Positions 53,784 to 61,876 of a stretch of DNA of 64,000 bases are shown one piece after another. The position numbers and the translations under genes were made by a program. Numbering within the stretch: the stretch's first letter is position 1; each line of letters begins with the position of its first letter. Origin of the DNA: SXNM01 sp964586155 (GTDB taxonomy: Bacteria; Myxococcota_A; UBA9042). Below the pieces are notes generated by a model, which saw nothing but the letters and a program-made list of their open reading frames with translations, was not told the origin of the DNA and ran no database searches. The stretch covers positions 1-64,000 of the forward strand of contig CAZPHC010000023.1 in the NCBI GenBank assembly GCA_964586155.1, written 5' to 3'.

Positions 53784-54503
53784 GTGCTTCGATCCTTGAC
53801 CATCGTGATGCCCGCCTACAACGAGGAGGCCCGTCTGCCGGCCACCCTCGTCGCGGTGCAGGCGTGGATGGACACCTGCGACTTCGACGTCGAGCTGCTC
53901 GTGGTCAACGACGGCTCACGCGATCGCACCTCCGAGGTCGTCGCCGCGGTCCACCGGCGCGATCCCCGCGTGCGCCTGCTCGAGCTGCCGCAGAACCGCG
54001 GCAAGGGCGCGGCGGTCCGGGCCGGGGTGCTCGCCTCGCAGAAGGAGTGGGTGCTCATCAGCGACGCCGATCTCTCGACGCCGATCGAGGAGGCCGAGCG
54101 CCTCGCCGCGGCCGCTGTGGCGCGTCACGTCGCGGTCGCCATCGGTTCGCGCGACGTCGAAGACAGCGACATCGTCCACCACCAGCCCTGGTACCGCGAG
54201 GCGATGGGCCGGACCTTCAATCGCGTCGTCCAGACGCTCGCCGTCCCGGGCATCCGCGACACGCAATGCGGCTTCAAGCTGATGCGGGCCGACGCCGCCA
54301 AGGCCGTGTTCGAACGCGCGACGGTCGATGGTTTCGCCTTCGACGTCGAGATGCTGGTCCTGGCGCGCAAGCTCGGCTTCGAGATCGCCGAGGTCGGCGT
54401 CCGCTGGCGCAACGACGAGCGCAGCACGGTCGATCCGATCCGTGACAGCGCGCGCATGTTCGTCGACGTGGTGCGCATCCGGCTCCGCCACCTGCGGCGC
54501 TGA
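53784..54503 (+). CDS. GT2-family glycosyltransferase, dolichyl/polyprenyl-phosphate sugar synthase type
   Basis: 239 aa, cytoplasmic face of the membrane. It should transfer a sugar from a nucleotide donor to a polyprenyl phosphate or other acceptor. Motifs: VMPAYNEEARLPATL, ELLVVNDGSRDRT, the metal-binding ISDADLSTP, and DTQCGFKLMRADAA with FDVEMLVLARKLG, which together match ALG5/DPM1-like enzymes. GTG start at 53784, ten bases after the kinase stop, with AGGGG upstream; a Met at residue 9 is too late because it cuts the first strand. Its membrane-protein neighbours on the other strand might use its lipid-linked product, but that is inference. Confidence 0.9.
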   Translation: MLRSLTIVMPAYNEEARLPATLVAVQAWMDTCDFDVELLVVNDGSRDRTSEVVAAVHRRDPRVRLLELPQNRGKGAAVRAGVLASQKEWVLISDADLSTPIEEAERLAAAAVARHVAVAIGSRDVEDSDIVHHQPWYREAMGRTFNRVVQTLAVPGIRDTQCGFKLMRADAAKAVFERATVDGFAFDVEMLVLARKLGFEIAEVGVRWRNDERSTVDPIRDSARMFVDVVRIRLRHLRR

Positions 54504-54536
54504 CAATCGACCGTCATCGCGGCCAAGGACGCGGCG

Positions 54537-56066
54537 CTAGCCGTCGATCGGGGCCAGACCGAGCGGTGGAGCCCCTGCCGGCGCCGCCGGGCGCTCCGTC
54601 GGCGCCGGGCTGTCTGCGGGCGGCGCGTCCCCGGGCGGCGCTGCCTCTGCCGGCGGCGCAGGCGCCCGCTGCGACGGCCGCTGCCGCAGGCTCCACGCGC
54701 CGGCGGCAGCCTCGGCCTCGGTCAGCGAGGCCCACGCCCGGTCAACCCGGCCGCTGCTCGGCTGTCGCAGCAGCACCCGGCCGCACGAGGACGCGGGGCA
54801 GGTCCGCACGCCGTCGGCCAGCAAGCCGGCGCGGATCAAGGCAGACACCAGGGCGTTGCCTTCGCGTCGCCCGGGCCAGACGTCGACGTCCCCGGGCAGG
54901 GTCTCGAGCAGCGCCAACGCCGAGTTGTCGAGCACGACGGGCAGATCCAGGTCCACGTCGTCGACCATGCCGGCCAGTTGACCCAGGCTGGTGCGCTCGT
55001 CGCCGGCGACCAGCTGCGTCCCCTCTGCGGCGACGCCGGCGATCAAGGCCACGACCAGGGTGAGCGCGGGCCAACGCGTCGCTGGCCCCAACGCCGCAGC
55101 GAGGTTGCGCACCCCGAGCACAGCGAGGCCGACGATCAGCGGCGCAACCACCACGAGCGGGTCGAGTGCGCGCGGCAGCGGCCTGCCAGCCACGGCGATC
55201 ACGACGAGCCAGGCCAGCAGGGCCCACGCCGACGGCGCCGTGCTGTCGCGGCGATGGCGTCCCGCGACCGCCGCGCCGAGCGCCAGCAGGAGCAACATCG
55301 GCGGCGTGCGCGCGACGAGCCCCAAGATCGGACCCAGCAACGGCCAGCGGTCCGGGGCGTGCGCGATTGGCGGCTGCGGCGCGCGGATCGCGTCGATCAT
55401 GCCCTTCCACCACTCGAGGAAACTCGCGTCGGGCAGGGCAAGCCGAATGACCGCGACCGCGACGAGGACCGCCGCGAGCCAGGCGATCCAGATGGGGCGG
55501 GCCGCCGTGGCCTGCTTCGGCCAGCGGCGCTCGTCTCCAGGAGGCCGCATCGCCAGCAGCACCGCGAAGAGCGGCGCCGCGCACAGGCCCAAGGGATGGG
55601 CCAAGGCGAGGACCGCGAGGCCAAGTCCGCCGATCGGCGCCGCAGCGCGTGGCCGCGTCTCGAGCTCCGTCGCGGCCCAGACCACCGCCGCCGTCCCGAG
55701 CGCCAGCCAGGCCTCGGTGCCGACCACCACCAACGCTGCGCGCGCCGGCGGCCAGAGCCAGAGCAGCAGCGCCGCCAGAGGGGCCGTCCACGGCTGGCCC
55801 GGGCGCAGCACCACCGCGAACCCGAGGCTCGCGATCGCGACGCCGACCAGCGTCCGGGCCTGCCAGAACGCGGACGCGACGTCCGTTGCGCCGGACCATG
55901 GCCGCATCAGCACGCCCCAGACCGGCGGCTCCGGCGCCATCCCCGCGAGCAGCGGCAGGCCGCTCGACGAGTAGGCCAGCGGCCACGACGCCACGACGAC
56001 CGCCAGCGCACCGAGCGCGAGCCAGGGCAGGGCCAGGCGCCACAGGGCAGGGGAGGGCTCGGTCAC
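54537..56066 (-). CDS. Polytopic membrane protein, possible GT-C-like transferase
   Basis: 509 aa. About ten hydrophobic segments fill residues 10-370 (for example WLALGALAVVVASWPLAYSS, TPPMLLLLALGAAVAG, ALLAWLVVIAVAGRPLPRAL). A soluble C-terminal region of about 140 residues contains VVLDNSALALLETLPGDV and two close Cys (CPASSCG), then a Pro/Ala-rich tail. The arrangement resembles membrane glycosyltransferases of the GT-C fold, but the expected acidic catalytic motif in the first loop is not evident, so the call is tentative. The GTG start at 56066 overlaps the upstream stop as GTGA. It is convergent with the GT2 gene, 33 bases apart. Confidence 0.72.
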   Translation of the reverse strand: MTEPSPALWRLALPWLALGALAVVVASWPLAYSSSGLPLLAGMAPEPPVWGVLMRPWSGATDVASAFWQARTLVGVAIASLGFAVVLRPGQPWTAPLAALLLWLWPPARAALVVVGTEAWLALGTAAVVWAATELETRPRAAAPIGGLGLAVLALAHPLGLCAAPLFAVLLAMRPPGDERRWPKQATAARPIWIAWLAAVLVAVAVIRLALPDASFLEWWKGMIDAIRAPQPPIAHAPDRWPLLGPILGLVARTPPMLLLLALGAAVAGRHRRDSTAPSAWALLAWLVVIAVAGRPLPRALDPLVVVAPLIVGLAVLGVRNLAAALGPATRWPALTLVVALIAGVAAEGTQLVAGDERTSLGQLAGMVDDVDLDLPVVLDNSALALLETLPGDVDVWPGRREGNALVSALIRAGLLADGVRTCPASSCGRVLLRQPSSGRVDRAWASLTEAEAAAGAWSLRQRPSQRAPAPPAEAAPPGDAPPADSPAPTERPAAPAGAPPLGLAPIDG

Positions 56067-56758
56067 GGGGCCTCCTCGGCTGCGGGGGAGGCGCGCGTGC
56101 CGACCATCACGGCGTCCAAGACCGCGAGGCGCCGGCCGTCCTGCAAGGCGAAGACCGTGAACTCGAGCGATCCCTGCGCCGGACCAGCGGGGATCTCCAC
56201 GTCGAAGGTCTCGGCGACGAGCTCGTCGCGGACCTCCCAGGTGCCGAGGTTGCTGTCGTCGACCTTGGCGCTGACCACGACCGTGCCGCCGTTGCCGGCG
56301 CCTCGCTCCAAGCCGAGCCGGCCGCGCAGGCGTGCGCCGAGCGCGAGCGCGTCCCAACGGATGGTCGTGCGTTCGGCGTTGGGCGCCGGGTGGATCCAGA
56401 GCCCGGCCGTCGGAGCACCGCTGACCAGCGCACCATGCCGCCCGACCCAGAGCCAGGGCCGGTTGCTGCAGCGGTGGCGATGCTGCACCGGCTCGGGCTC
56501 GCATACGCCGCCTGGCGCCGAGGGCAACGAGACGCGCGCTGCGTCGATGGCCTCGCTCGCGCTCCAGACGGGGTCGAGCGACGCCGGCGCCAGGGCCCCG
56601 GGGGCGGTGGTTCCGGCCACGGGCGACCAAGGCCAGGTGTCTGCCTCGACCCGTCCGCGGCCGGCGTGGATCCAGACGGCCAACGCGGCGTAGAGCAGGC
56701 CGAGGACCGCCACGACCACGACGCTCCGCTCTGCGCGCTCCCTGGCCAAGTCGTGCAT
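56063..56758 (-). CDS. Single-pass membrane protein with periplasmic beta domain
   Basis: 231 aa. A transmembrane helix lies near residues 12-32 (VVVVAVLGLLYAALAVWIH), with the remainder outside. The exported part has a Cys pair (GGVCEPEP, HRCSNRP) and a beta-sandwich-like C-terminal half (GGTVVVSAKVDDSNLGTWEV, then LEFTVFALQDGRRLAVLDAV), similar in pattern to small jelly-roll sugar-binding domains. No named family was recognised. ATG at 56758 after GGAGA. Translationally coupled to the polytopic protein gene downstream, so the two probably form a complex. Confidence 0.75.
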   Translation of the reverse strand: MHDLARERAERSVVVVAVLGLLYAALAVWIHAGRGRVEADTWPWSPVAGTTAPGALAPASLDPVWSASEAIDAARVSLPSAPGGVCEPEPVQHRHRCSNRPWLWVGRHGALVSGAPTAGLWIHPAPNAERTTIRWDALALGARLRGRLGLERGAGNGGTVVVSAKVDDSNLGTWEVRDELVAETFDVEIPAGPAQGSLEFTVFALQDGRRLAVLDAVMVGTRASPAAEEAP

Positions 56759-56838
56759 GCGTCTCCGGTGCCGATGCCGTGGTGCCGGGATGTCCGGCGC
56801 CGCGCGGATCTATCCAGACGTGGCGTGGTGTTGCAAGG

Positions 56839-56856
56839 GCAGACAGCGATGTCTGC
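56839..56856. promoter_or_regulatory. Inverted repeat upstream of the RNase promoter
   Basis: GCAGACA, 4 bases, TGTCTGC, ending two bases before the -35. GCAGAC occurs again at 56864-56869. A repressor or activator site is plausible. Confidence 0.4.
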
Positions 56857-56858
56857 GA

Positions 56859-56887
56859 TTGACGCAGACCCGGGGCAAGCGTATTGT
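56859..56887 (+). promoter_or_regulatory. Sigma70-type promoter of the RNase E/G gene
   Basis: TTGACG, a 17-base spacer and TATTGT, with predicted start near 56894. The leader would be about 590 bases. E. coli rne also has a long structured leader used for feedback control. Confidence 0.6.
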
Positions 56888-57484
56888 GCCCGTCCACCGG
56901 CGGCTGCGCGTCCCCATAGGTCGTAGCCCTTCGACTCGTGCGACGCAACGAGCGCGGAGCCTGCAGCCGCCCCGGCACAGCACCGATGTTCGCATGCCAA
57001 ACCGGCGTGCCGGCTGCTGTGGACACCACGTTGGCGGATTCCGCCGAGTTGGTGGCAACTTTGCCCGGTCTCGCGACCGGGCCGCACCCCGGACGCAACC
57101 CCCGGGGCGGAACGAAAGTGACCTCGACGCGCTCGTATCCGAGCACAGCGACCCCGACGTCACGCCATGCCCAGGCATGCCGCAGCGCGATGCGCCGGCA
57201 GGTGCCCACGCAGGCGGAACGCGCAGGTGTCGCGTCGCTCCAGGTGCGCGCGATCGCGACCGAGATGCGGAGCCATGCTCCGGATTTGCAAGCTCCGCGA
57301 TTCGCCGACGTCGTCACTGCCACACCGCCCCGGTCCCGCAAGCCTGGTTCCAGCCCCCTGACGTTGCCGTGGCGGCACCGGACGCAGCCGCGTTCGGGCC
57401 GCGTCTGCGCATCATCGGGGCCACCGCGCACGCCTGGTTGAGTCCGCCCTGGTCCAGCGAACGTGCTGGAGAGAGGCGACATCG

Positions 57485-60457
57485 ATGAAGCGGATGCTCC
57501 TGAGCGTGGACCTTGAAGAGTCGCGCGCAGCCGTCGTAGAAGACGGCAAGCTCACCCACCTGGAGATCGAGCCCGTCGCTCGGGACTCTTGCAAGGGCAA
57601 CATCTACCGCGGCGTGATCGCGCGCGTCGAGCCGTCGCTGCAGTCGGCCTTCGTCGACTTCGGTCGCGACAAGCAGGGCTTCCTGCCGGTCGGCGAGATC
57701 CACCCCAAGCTCCGCCCCGAGAACGCCGACAAGCGCGCGCCGATCCAGGAGCTGCTGCGCGCCGGCCAGCAGGTCATCGTCCAGGTCCAGCGCGACGAGA
57801 TCGGCCAGAAGGGCGCCACGCTCTCGACCTTCGTCTCGCTGCCGGGCCGCTACCTGGTCCTGATGCCCGAGACCGACAAGACCGGCGTCAGCCGCAAGCT
57901 GTCGGACGGCGCGCGCGAGCGGATCAAGGAGCTCACCGACACGATGAAGGTGCCGGACGGCTTCGGCCTCATCGTCCGCACCGCCGGCGACGCCGCGACC
58001 AAGCTCGAGCTGTCCAAGGACCTCGTGTACTTGAACCGCCTGTGGGAGCACATCCAGACCAACTTCGAGCAGGGCCGTGGCCCGACGTTGCTGTACCAGG
58101 AGCGCAGCCTCGCCGTGCGCTTCGTCCGCGACTACTACCGTCGTGATATCGAAGAGATCGTCATCGACGACGACGACGCCCTGGACGAGGTCAAGGCCTA
58201 CCTCTCGGTGCTGATGACCAAGAACATGGGCATCATCGAGCGCTACGCCGGCACCATCCCGCTCTTTGCCCGCTACGGCATCCAGGGCCAGGTCGAGGAC
58301 GTGTTCTCGCGCCAGGTGCCGCTGCCCTCCGGCGGCTCGATCGTCATCGATCAGACCGAGGCCCTGGTCGCCATCGACGTCAACTCGGGCCGCGCCAAGA
58401 CCAAGGACATCGAGCAGACGGCGCTGCAGACCAACCTCGAAGCCGCAGAGGAGGTCGCCCGCCAGCTCGTGCTGCGCGACCTCGGCGGCCTCGTGGTGGT
58501 CGACTTCATCGACATGCGCGATCCCAAGGCCGTGCGCGCGGTCGAGGCGACGATCAAGTCGGCGATGAAGAACGACAAGGCACGACACAAGATCGGCAAG
58601 ATCAGCGAGTTCGGCCTGCTCGAGCTGAGCCGCCAGCGCCTGAAGTCGTCGGTCAACAAAGGCGCCTTCGACACCTGCATCCACTGCTCGGGCACGGGCT
58701 TCTACCGCACGGCGCCGTCGGTGGCCGCGTCGGTGCTGCGCCGCATCTACGAGCTCGTCGCCCGTGGCGGCGTCAGCTACGTCATCGCCCAGGTGCCGCC
58801 GGACGCCGCGGCGTACCTGCTCAACAACAAGCGCTCCGAGATCACGGACATCGAGCGTCAGTACCACGTCAGCGTCGAGATCGTCGCGGTCGAGGGCCTG
58901 ACGGCGACCCAGGTCACCATCGAGCACCTGTCGAAGGTGCCCGAGACGTCGACCGCCGACCGCCTGCGCGTGGCGCGCTTCGACCGCGACGTGCAGCAGC
59001 TCGATCTCGTCCGCAACCGCCTGCTCAAGCGTGAGGAGACGCGCATCGAGCGCCAGCTCGCCGCCCGTCTCTCGGGCGCGCGGATCGACTACGCCGAGGT
59101 CTACGCTGACGTCGGCGAGCGCGCAGCCGACATCAAGGCCGAGGAGGCCGCGGCCACCGCAGCGGCCAGCGCCAAGGCCGAGCGCAAGGCGGCCGCCGTC
59201 GCTGCGGCGAGCGCCAAGGCGCAGGTGCGCGCGCCCGTCGTCGCCGAGGTCGAAGAAGAGCCCATCCCGCAACCCAGCGGCCTGTTCGGCTGGCTGCGCG
59301 GGCTGTTCGGCGGCGGCAAGCCGACGCCGGCGACGACCGTCTCGGCGCTCGAGGTCGAGCCTGCCGCAGTGGTGTCGGCTCCGCGCGTCGCGGCGCCGGT
59401 CGCGAGTGCGCCGGCATCGGCAGAGGCCGCGGTCGAGACCAGCACGCAAGCGCGCGCCGAACGCCAGGGCGGCGAGCGGGCCGAGCGTGGTGACCGCGGC
59501 GAGCGCAGCGGCCGTCGCGATCGTCGCGACCGCCGGGATCGCGGCGATCGCCCCGAGCGTGGCGAGCGTGGCGAGCGCGAGGTCGCCGCGGCGACCGTGA
59601 GCGACGAGGAGCAGGTCGCCGTGAGCACCGAGGATGGCCGCGTGGTCATCGAAGCCGCCTCGGACGCCGCTGAGACGTCGACGTCGCGACGCCGCCGCGG
59701 AGGTCGCCGCCGTCGCGGTCGCGATCGCGAGGCGGGCGAAGGCAACGAGCTGGCCGGGGGCGAGGCCGACGAGGCCGCCGACGGCAACGACGGCGCAGAC
59801 GACGAGGGCCAGAACGAGGAGGCCCGCACCTTCGGCGACGAGTCTGGCGATGAGTCGAGCGACGAGCTGGCCGCCGCATCCGCCGATGAAGGCGCCGACG
59901 AGGCCTCTGAGGACGCCGGGGCCGAGACCCGCCGCCGTCGCCGCCGTCGTGGCGGTCGCGGCCGCCGCAGCCGCACCGACATCCCGGTCGCGGCTGGTGG
60001 CGACGACGCGACGTCGGACGACGAGTCCGGCGACGAGTCCGCGGGCTATGCGGCGGCGTCCGACGCGACCGCGGCTGGCGACGAGGCCGACGACGGCGAG
60101 ACCGCGTCCTGGAACGGTCACGCCGGCGACGTCGTCGACGACGACGGTGACGATGTGGCCGCGTTCGGTGGCGATGCCGACGACCACGGCTTCATGGCCA
60201 GCGACGACGCCGAGGAGGATGCTTCCGGCGAGGCCGCCGACGAGGCCCTCGCTGGCGCCGCCGACGACGCGGGCGACGACGCCGAAGCCGAGGTGGAGCT
60301 CACCGACGTGCTCGCCCTCGCCGAGGCTGAAGCTGCGCGCCTGACAGGGCTCGACGCCGCGACCAACGGCCACGGTGACGCCTCGCTGGAGCCGCCCGCG
60401 CCGCAGGCGACGTCGCAGCGCTTCGTCATCGACCTGCGCAGCGGCAGCTCGTCGTAG
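57485..60457 (+). CDS. Ribonuclease E/G family endoribonuclease with long disordered tail
   Basis: 990 aa. Single-strand-specific endoribonuclease for mRNA decay and rRNA/tRNA processing. The S1 RNA-binding domain is near residues 36-125 (GNIYRGVIARVEPSLQSAFV). In the DNase I-like catalytic part, Asp298 lies in AIDVNSGRAK and Asp343 in VVVDFIDMRD, the magnesium ligands. Cys398 and Cys401 (CIHCSGTG) form the zinc-link that joins subunits. The catalytic core ends near residue 520. The rest is low complexity: Ala/Lys/Glu helix, Arg-rich blocks (RRRRGGRRRRGRDR, RRRRRRRGGRGRRSR) alternating with very acidic blocks. Such tails bind RNA and degradosome partners in RNase E. ATG at 57485 after GAGAGG. 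Confidence 0.95.
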   Translation: MKRMLLSVDLEESRAAVVEDGKLTHLEIEPVARDSCKGNIYRGVIARVEPSLQSAFVDFGRDKQGFLPVGEIHPKLRPENADKRAPIQELLRAGQQVIVQVQRDEIGQKGATLSTFVSLPGRYLVLMPETDKTGVSRKLSDGARERIKELTDTMKVPDGFGLIVRTAGDAATKLELSKDLVYLNRLWEHIQTNFEQGRGPTLLYQERSLAVRFVRDYYRRDIEEIVIDDDDALDEVKAYLSVLMTKNMGIIERYAGTIPLFARYGIQGQVEDVFSRQVPLPSGGSIVIDQTEALVAIDVNSGRAKTKDIEQTALQTNLEAAEEVARQLVLRDLGGLVVVDFIDMRDPKAVRAVEATIKSAMKNDKARHKIGKISEFGLLELSRQRLKSSVNKGAFDTCIHCSGTGFYRTAPSVAASVLRRIYELVARGGVSYVIAQVPPDAAAYLLNNKRSEITDIERQYHVSVEIVAVEGLTATQVTIEHLSKVPETSTADRLRVARFDRDVQQLDLVRNRLLKREETRIERQLAARLSGARIDYAEVYADVGERAADIKAEEAAATAAASAKAERKAAAVAAASAKAQVRAPVVAEVEEEPIPQPSGLFGWLRGLFGGGKPTPATTVSALEVEPAAVVSAPRVAAPVASAPASAEAAVETSTQARAERQGGERAERGDRGERSGRRDRRDRRDRGDRPERGERGEREVAAATVSDEEQVAVSTEDGRVVIEAASDAAETSTSRRRRGGRRRRGRDREAGEGNELAGGEADEAADGNDGADDEGQNEEARTFGDESGDESSDELAAASADEGADEASEDAGAETRRRRRRRGGRGRRSRTDIPVAAGGDDATSDDESGDESAGYAAASDATAAGDEADDGETASWNGHAGDVVDDDGDDVAAFGGDADDHGFMASDDAEEDASGEAADEALAGAADDAGDDAEAEVELTDVLALAEAEAARLTGLDAATNGHGDASLEPPAPQATSQRFVIDLRSGSSS

Positions 60458-60478
60458 GCCTGACGGGAGCGCGAGCCG

Positions 60479-61876
60479 ATGGCCGAGCCAGATTCGACGC
60501 CCGGCGCCGACGCCGCGCTGGTCATGGTCGTCGACGACGATCCCGCCAACGTCACGAGCCTCGAGAAGCTGCTCGGGCGCGAGGGCTGGGCCGTCCGCGC
60601 GACCACCGACCCACGCGTCGCCCTGCGCTGGCTCGGCAGCGAGCGGCCCGCGGTGCTGCTCACCGACCTGATGATGCCCGAGGTCGATGGGCTCGAGCTG
60701 CTGCGCGGCGCCACGCGCCTGTCGCCCGACACGGCCGTGGTCCTGATGACGGCCTACGGCACGGTCGAGACCGCGGTCGCGGCGATGAAGGACGGTGCCT
60801 ACGACTTCCTGACCAAGCCCCTGCGGCGGGCCGAGGTCGTGCGCGCCGTGGCGCGGGCGCTCGAGCGCTCCAAGCTCGCGGGCGAGAACCGCGCGCTGCG
60901 TGCCGAGCTCGACCGCGCCGGCCGCAGCCGCGAGGTGATCGGCACCAGCGAGGTGATGCGCAGCGCGGTCAGCCTGCTGGAGATGGTCGCGCCGGCCCGT
61001 TCGACGGTGCTCCTGCTCGGCGAGAGCGGCACCGGCAAGGAGGTCTTCGCCCGGGCCCTGCATCGTCTCAGCACGCGCGCTTCGGCGCCGTTCATCGCGG
61101 TCAACTGCGCGGCGATCCCCGAGAACCTGCTCGAGTCGGAGCTCTTTGGCCACGAACGCGGCGCGTTCACCGGGGCGGTGGGGCGTCGCGACGGCCGCTT
61201 CCAGCTCGCGCACGGTGGCACGTTGATGCTCGACGAGATCGGCGATCTGCCGCTGCCGTTGCAGGGAAAGCTGCTGCGGGCGCTGCAAGAGGGTGAGATC
61301 GAACGGATCGGCGGCGGCCGGCCGGAGCGCGTCGATGTCCGCGTCGTCGCCGCGACCAACCGCGACCTGCGGGCCGAGGTCGAAGCCGGGCGTTTCCGCG
61401 AGGACCTGTACTGGCGCCTCGACGTGATCCGCATCGAGCTGCCACCGCTGCGGCAGCGCGCCGACGACGTGCCGGCGCTCGCGCACCACTTCCTGCGCCG
61501 GTTCGCGGCCCAGAATGGCAAGCAGGTCACGAGCATCGAGGCCGCCGCGCTCGAAGCGCTCTGCGCCTGGCGCTGGCCCGGCAACGTCCGCGAGCTCGAG
61601 AACGTCATCGAGCGCGGCGTCGTGCTCGCCCGCGGCACCAGCCTCGGCACCGCCGAGCTGCCGAACCACATCGCCTCGCATCAGGCGCCGACGCGGATCT
61701 TGACGATCCCGGTCGGCACCTCGCTCGAAGAGATGGAGCGCATGGCCATCGAAGCGACCTTGCAGCTCACCCACGGCGACAAGCGGCGCGCGGCGTCGCT
61801 GCTGGGCATCGCGGTGCGCACGATCTACCGCAAGCTCGAGACTCCCGGTGACGAGCCGGGCGGAGACACGCCATGA
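60479..61876 (+). CDS. NtrC-family sigma54-dependent response regulator
   Basis: 465 aa. Receiver domain (residues 14-130) with MVVDDDP, phosphoacceptor Asp63 in LLTDLMMPEVDG and the FLTKPL lysine, all intact. The AAA+ domain (about 155-390) has Walker A LLLGESGTGKEVF, the sigma54-contact loop GAFTGA, Walker B GGTLMLDEIGDL and WPGNVRELENVIERG. A Fis-type helix-turn-helix ends the protein (DKRRAASLLGIAVRTIYRKL). It should activate sigma54 promoters when phosphorylated by a histidine kinase, which is not in the window. It starts 21 bases after the RNase gene and overlaps the next gene by 4 bases. Confidence 0.95.
   Translation: MAEPDSTPGADAALVMVVDDDPANVTSLEKLLGREGWAVRATTDPRVALRWLGSERPAVLLTDLMMPEVDGLELLRGATRLSPDTAVVLMTAYGTVETAVAAMKDGAYDFLTKPLRRAEVVRAVARALERSKLAGENRALRAELDRAGRSREVIGTSEVMRSAVSLLEMVAPARSTVLLLGESGTGKEVFARALHRLSTRASAPFIAVNCAAIPENLLESELFGHERGAFTGAVGRRDGRFQLAHGGTLMLDEIGDLPLPLQGKLLRALQEGEIERIGGGRPERVDVRVVAATNRDLRAEVEAGRFREDLYWRLDVIRIELPPLRQRADDVPALAHHFLRRFAAQNGKQVTSIEAAALEALCAWRWPGNVRELENVIERGVVLARGTSLGTAELPNHIASHQAPTRILTIPVGTSLEEMERMAIEATLQLTHGDKRRAASLLGIAVRTIYRKLETPGDEPGGDTP

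Larger units (their letters stand above)
56759..57484. other. 726-base region: promoter and long leader of the RNase E/G gene
   Basis: Contains a good plus-strand promoter (56859-56887), a palindrome just upstream of it, and about 590 bases of transcribed leader before the RNase ATG. In the leader a perfect 8-bp hairpin (57063-57070 and 57075-57082, loop TCGC) is visible. No convincing gene was found. Open frames crossing it lack ribosome binding sites and known motifs. Confidence 0.6.

Noticed and set aside
56757..57488. 243-codon plus-strand frame in the RNase E leader
   Set aside because: Arg/Pro-rich, no ribosome binding site, no motif, and it runs through the promoter.
57314..61774. 1,486-codon minus-strand frame opposite RNase E and the NtrC regulator
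   Set aside because: Entirely antisense to two unmistakable genes.
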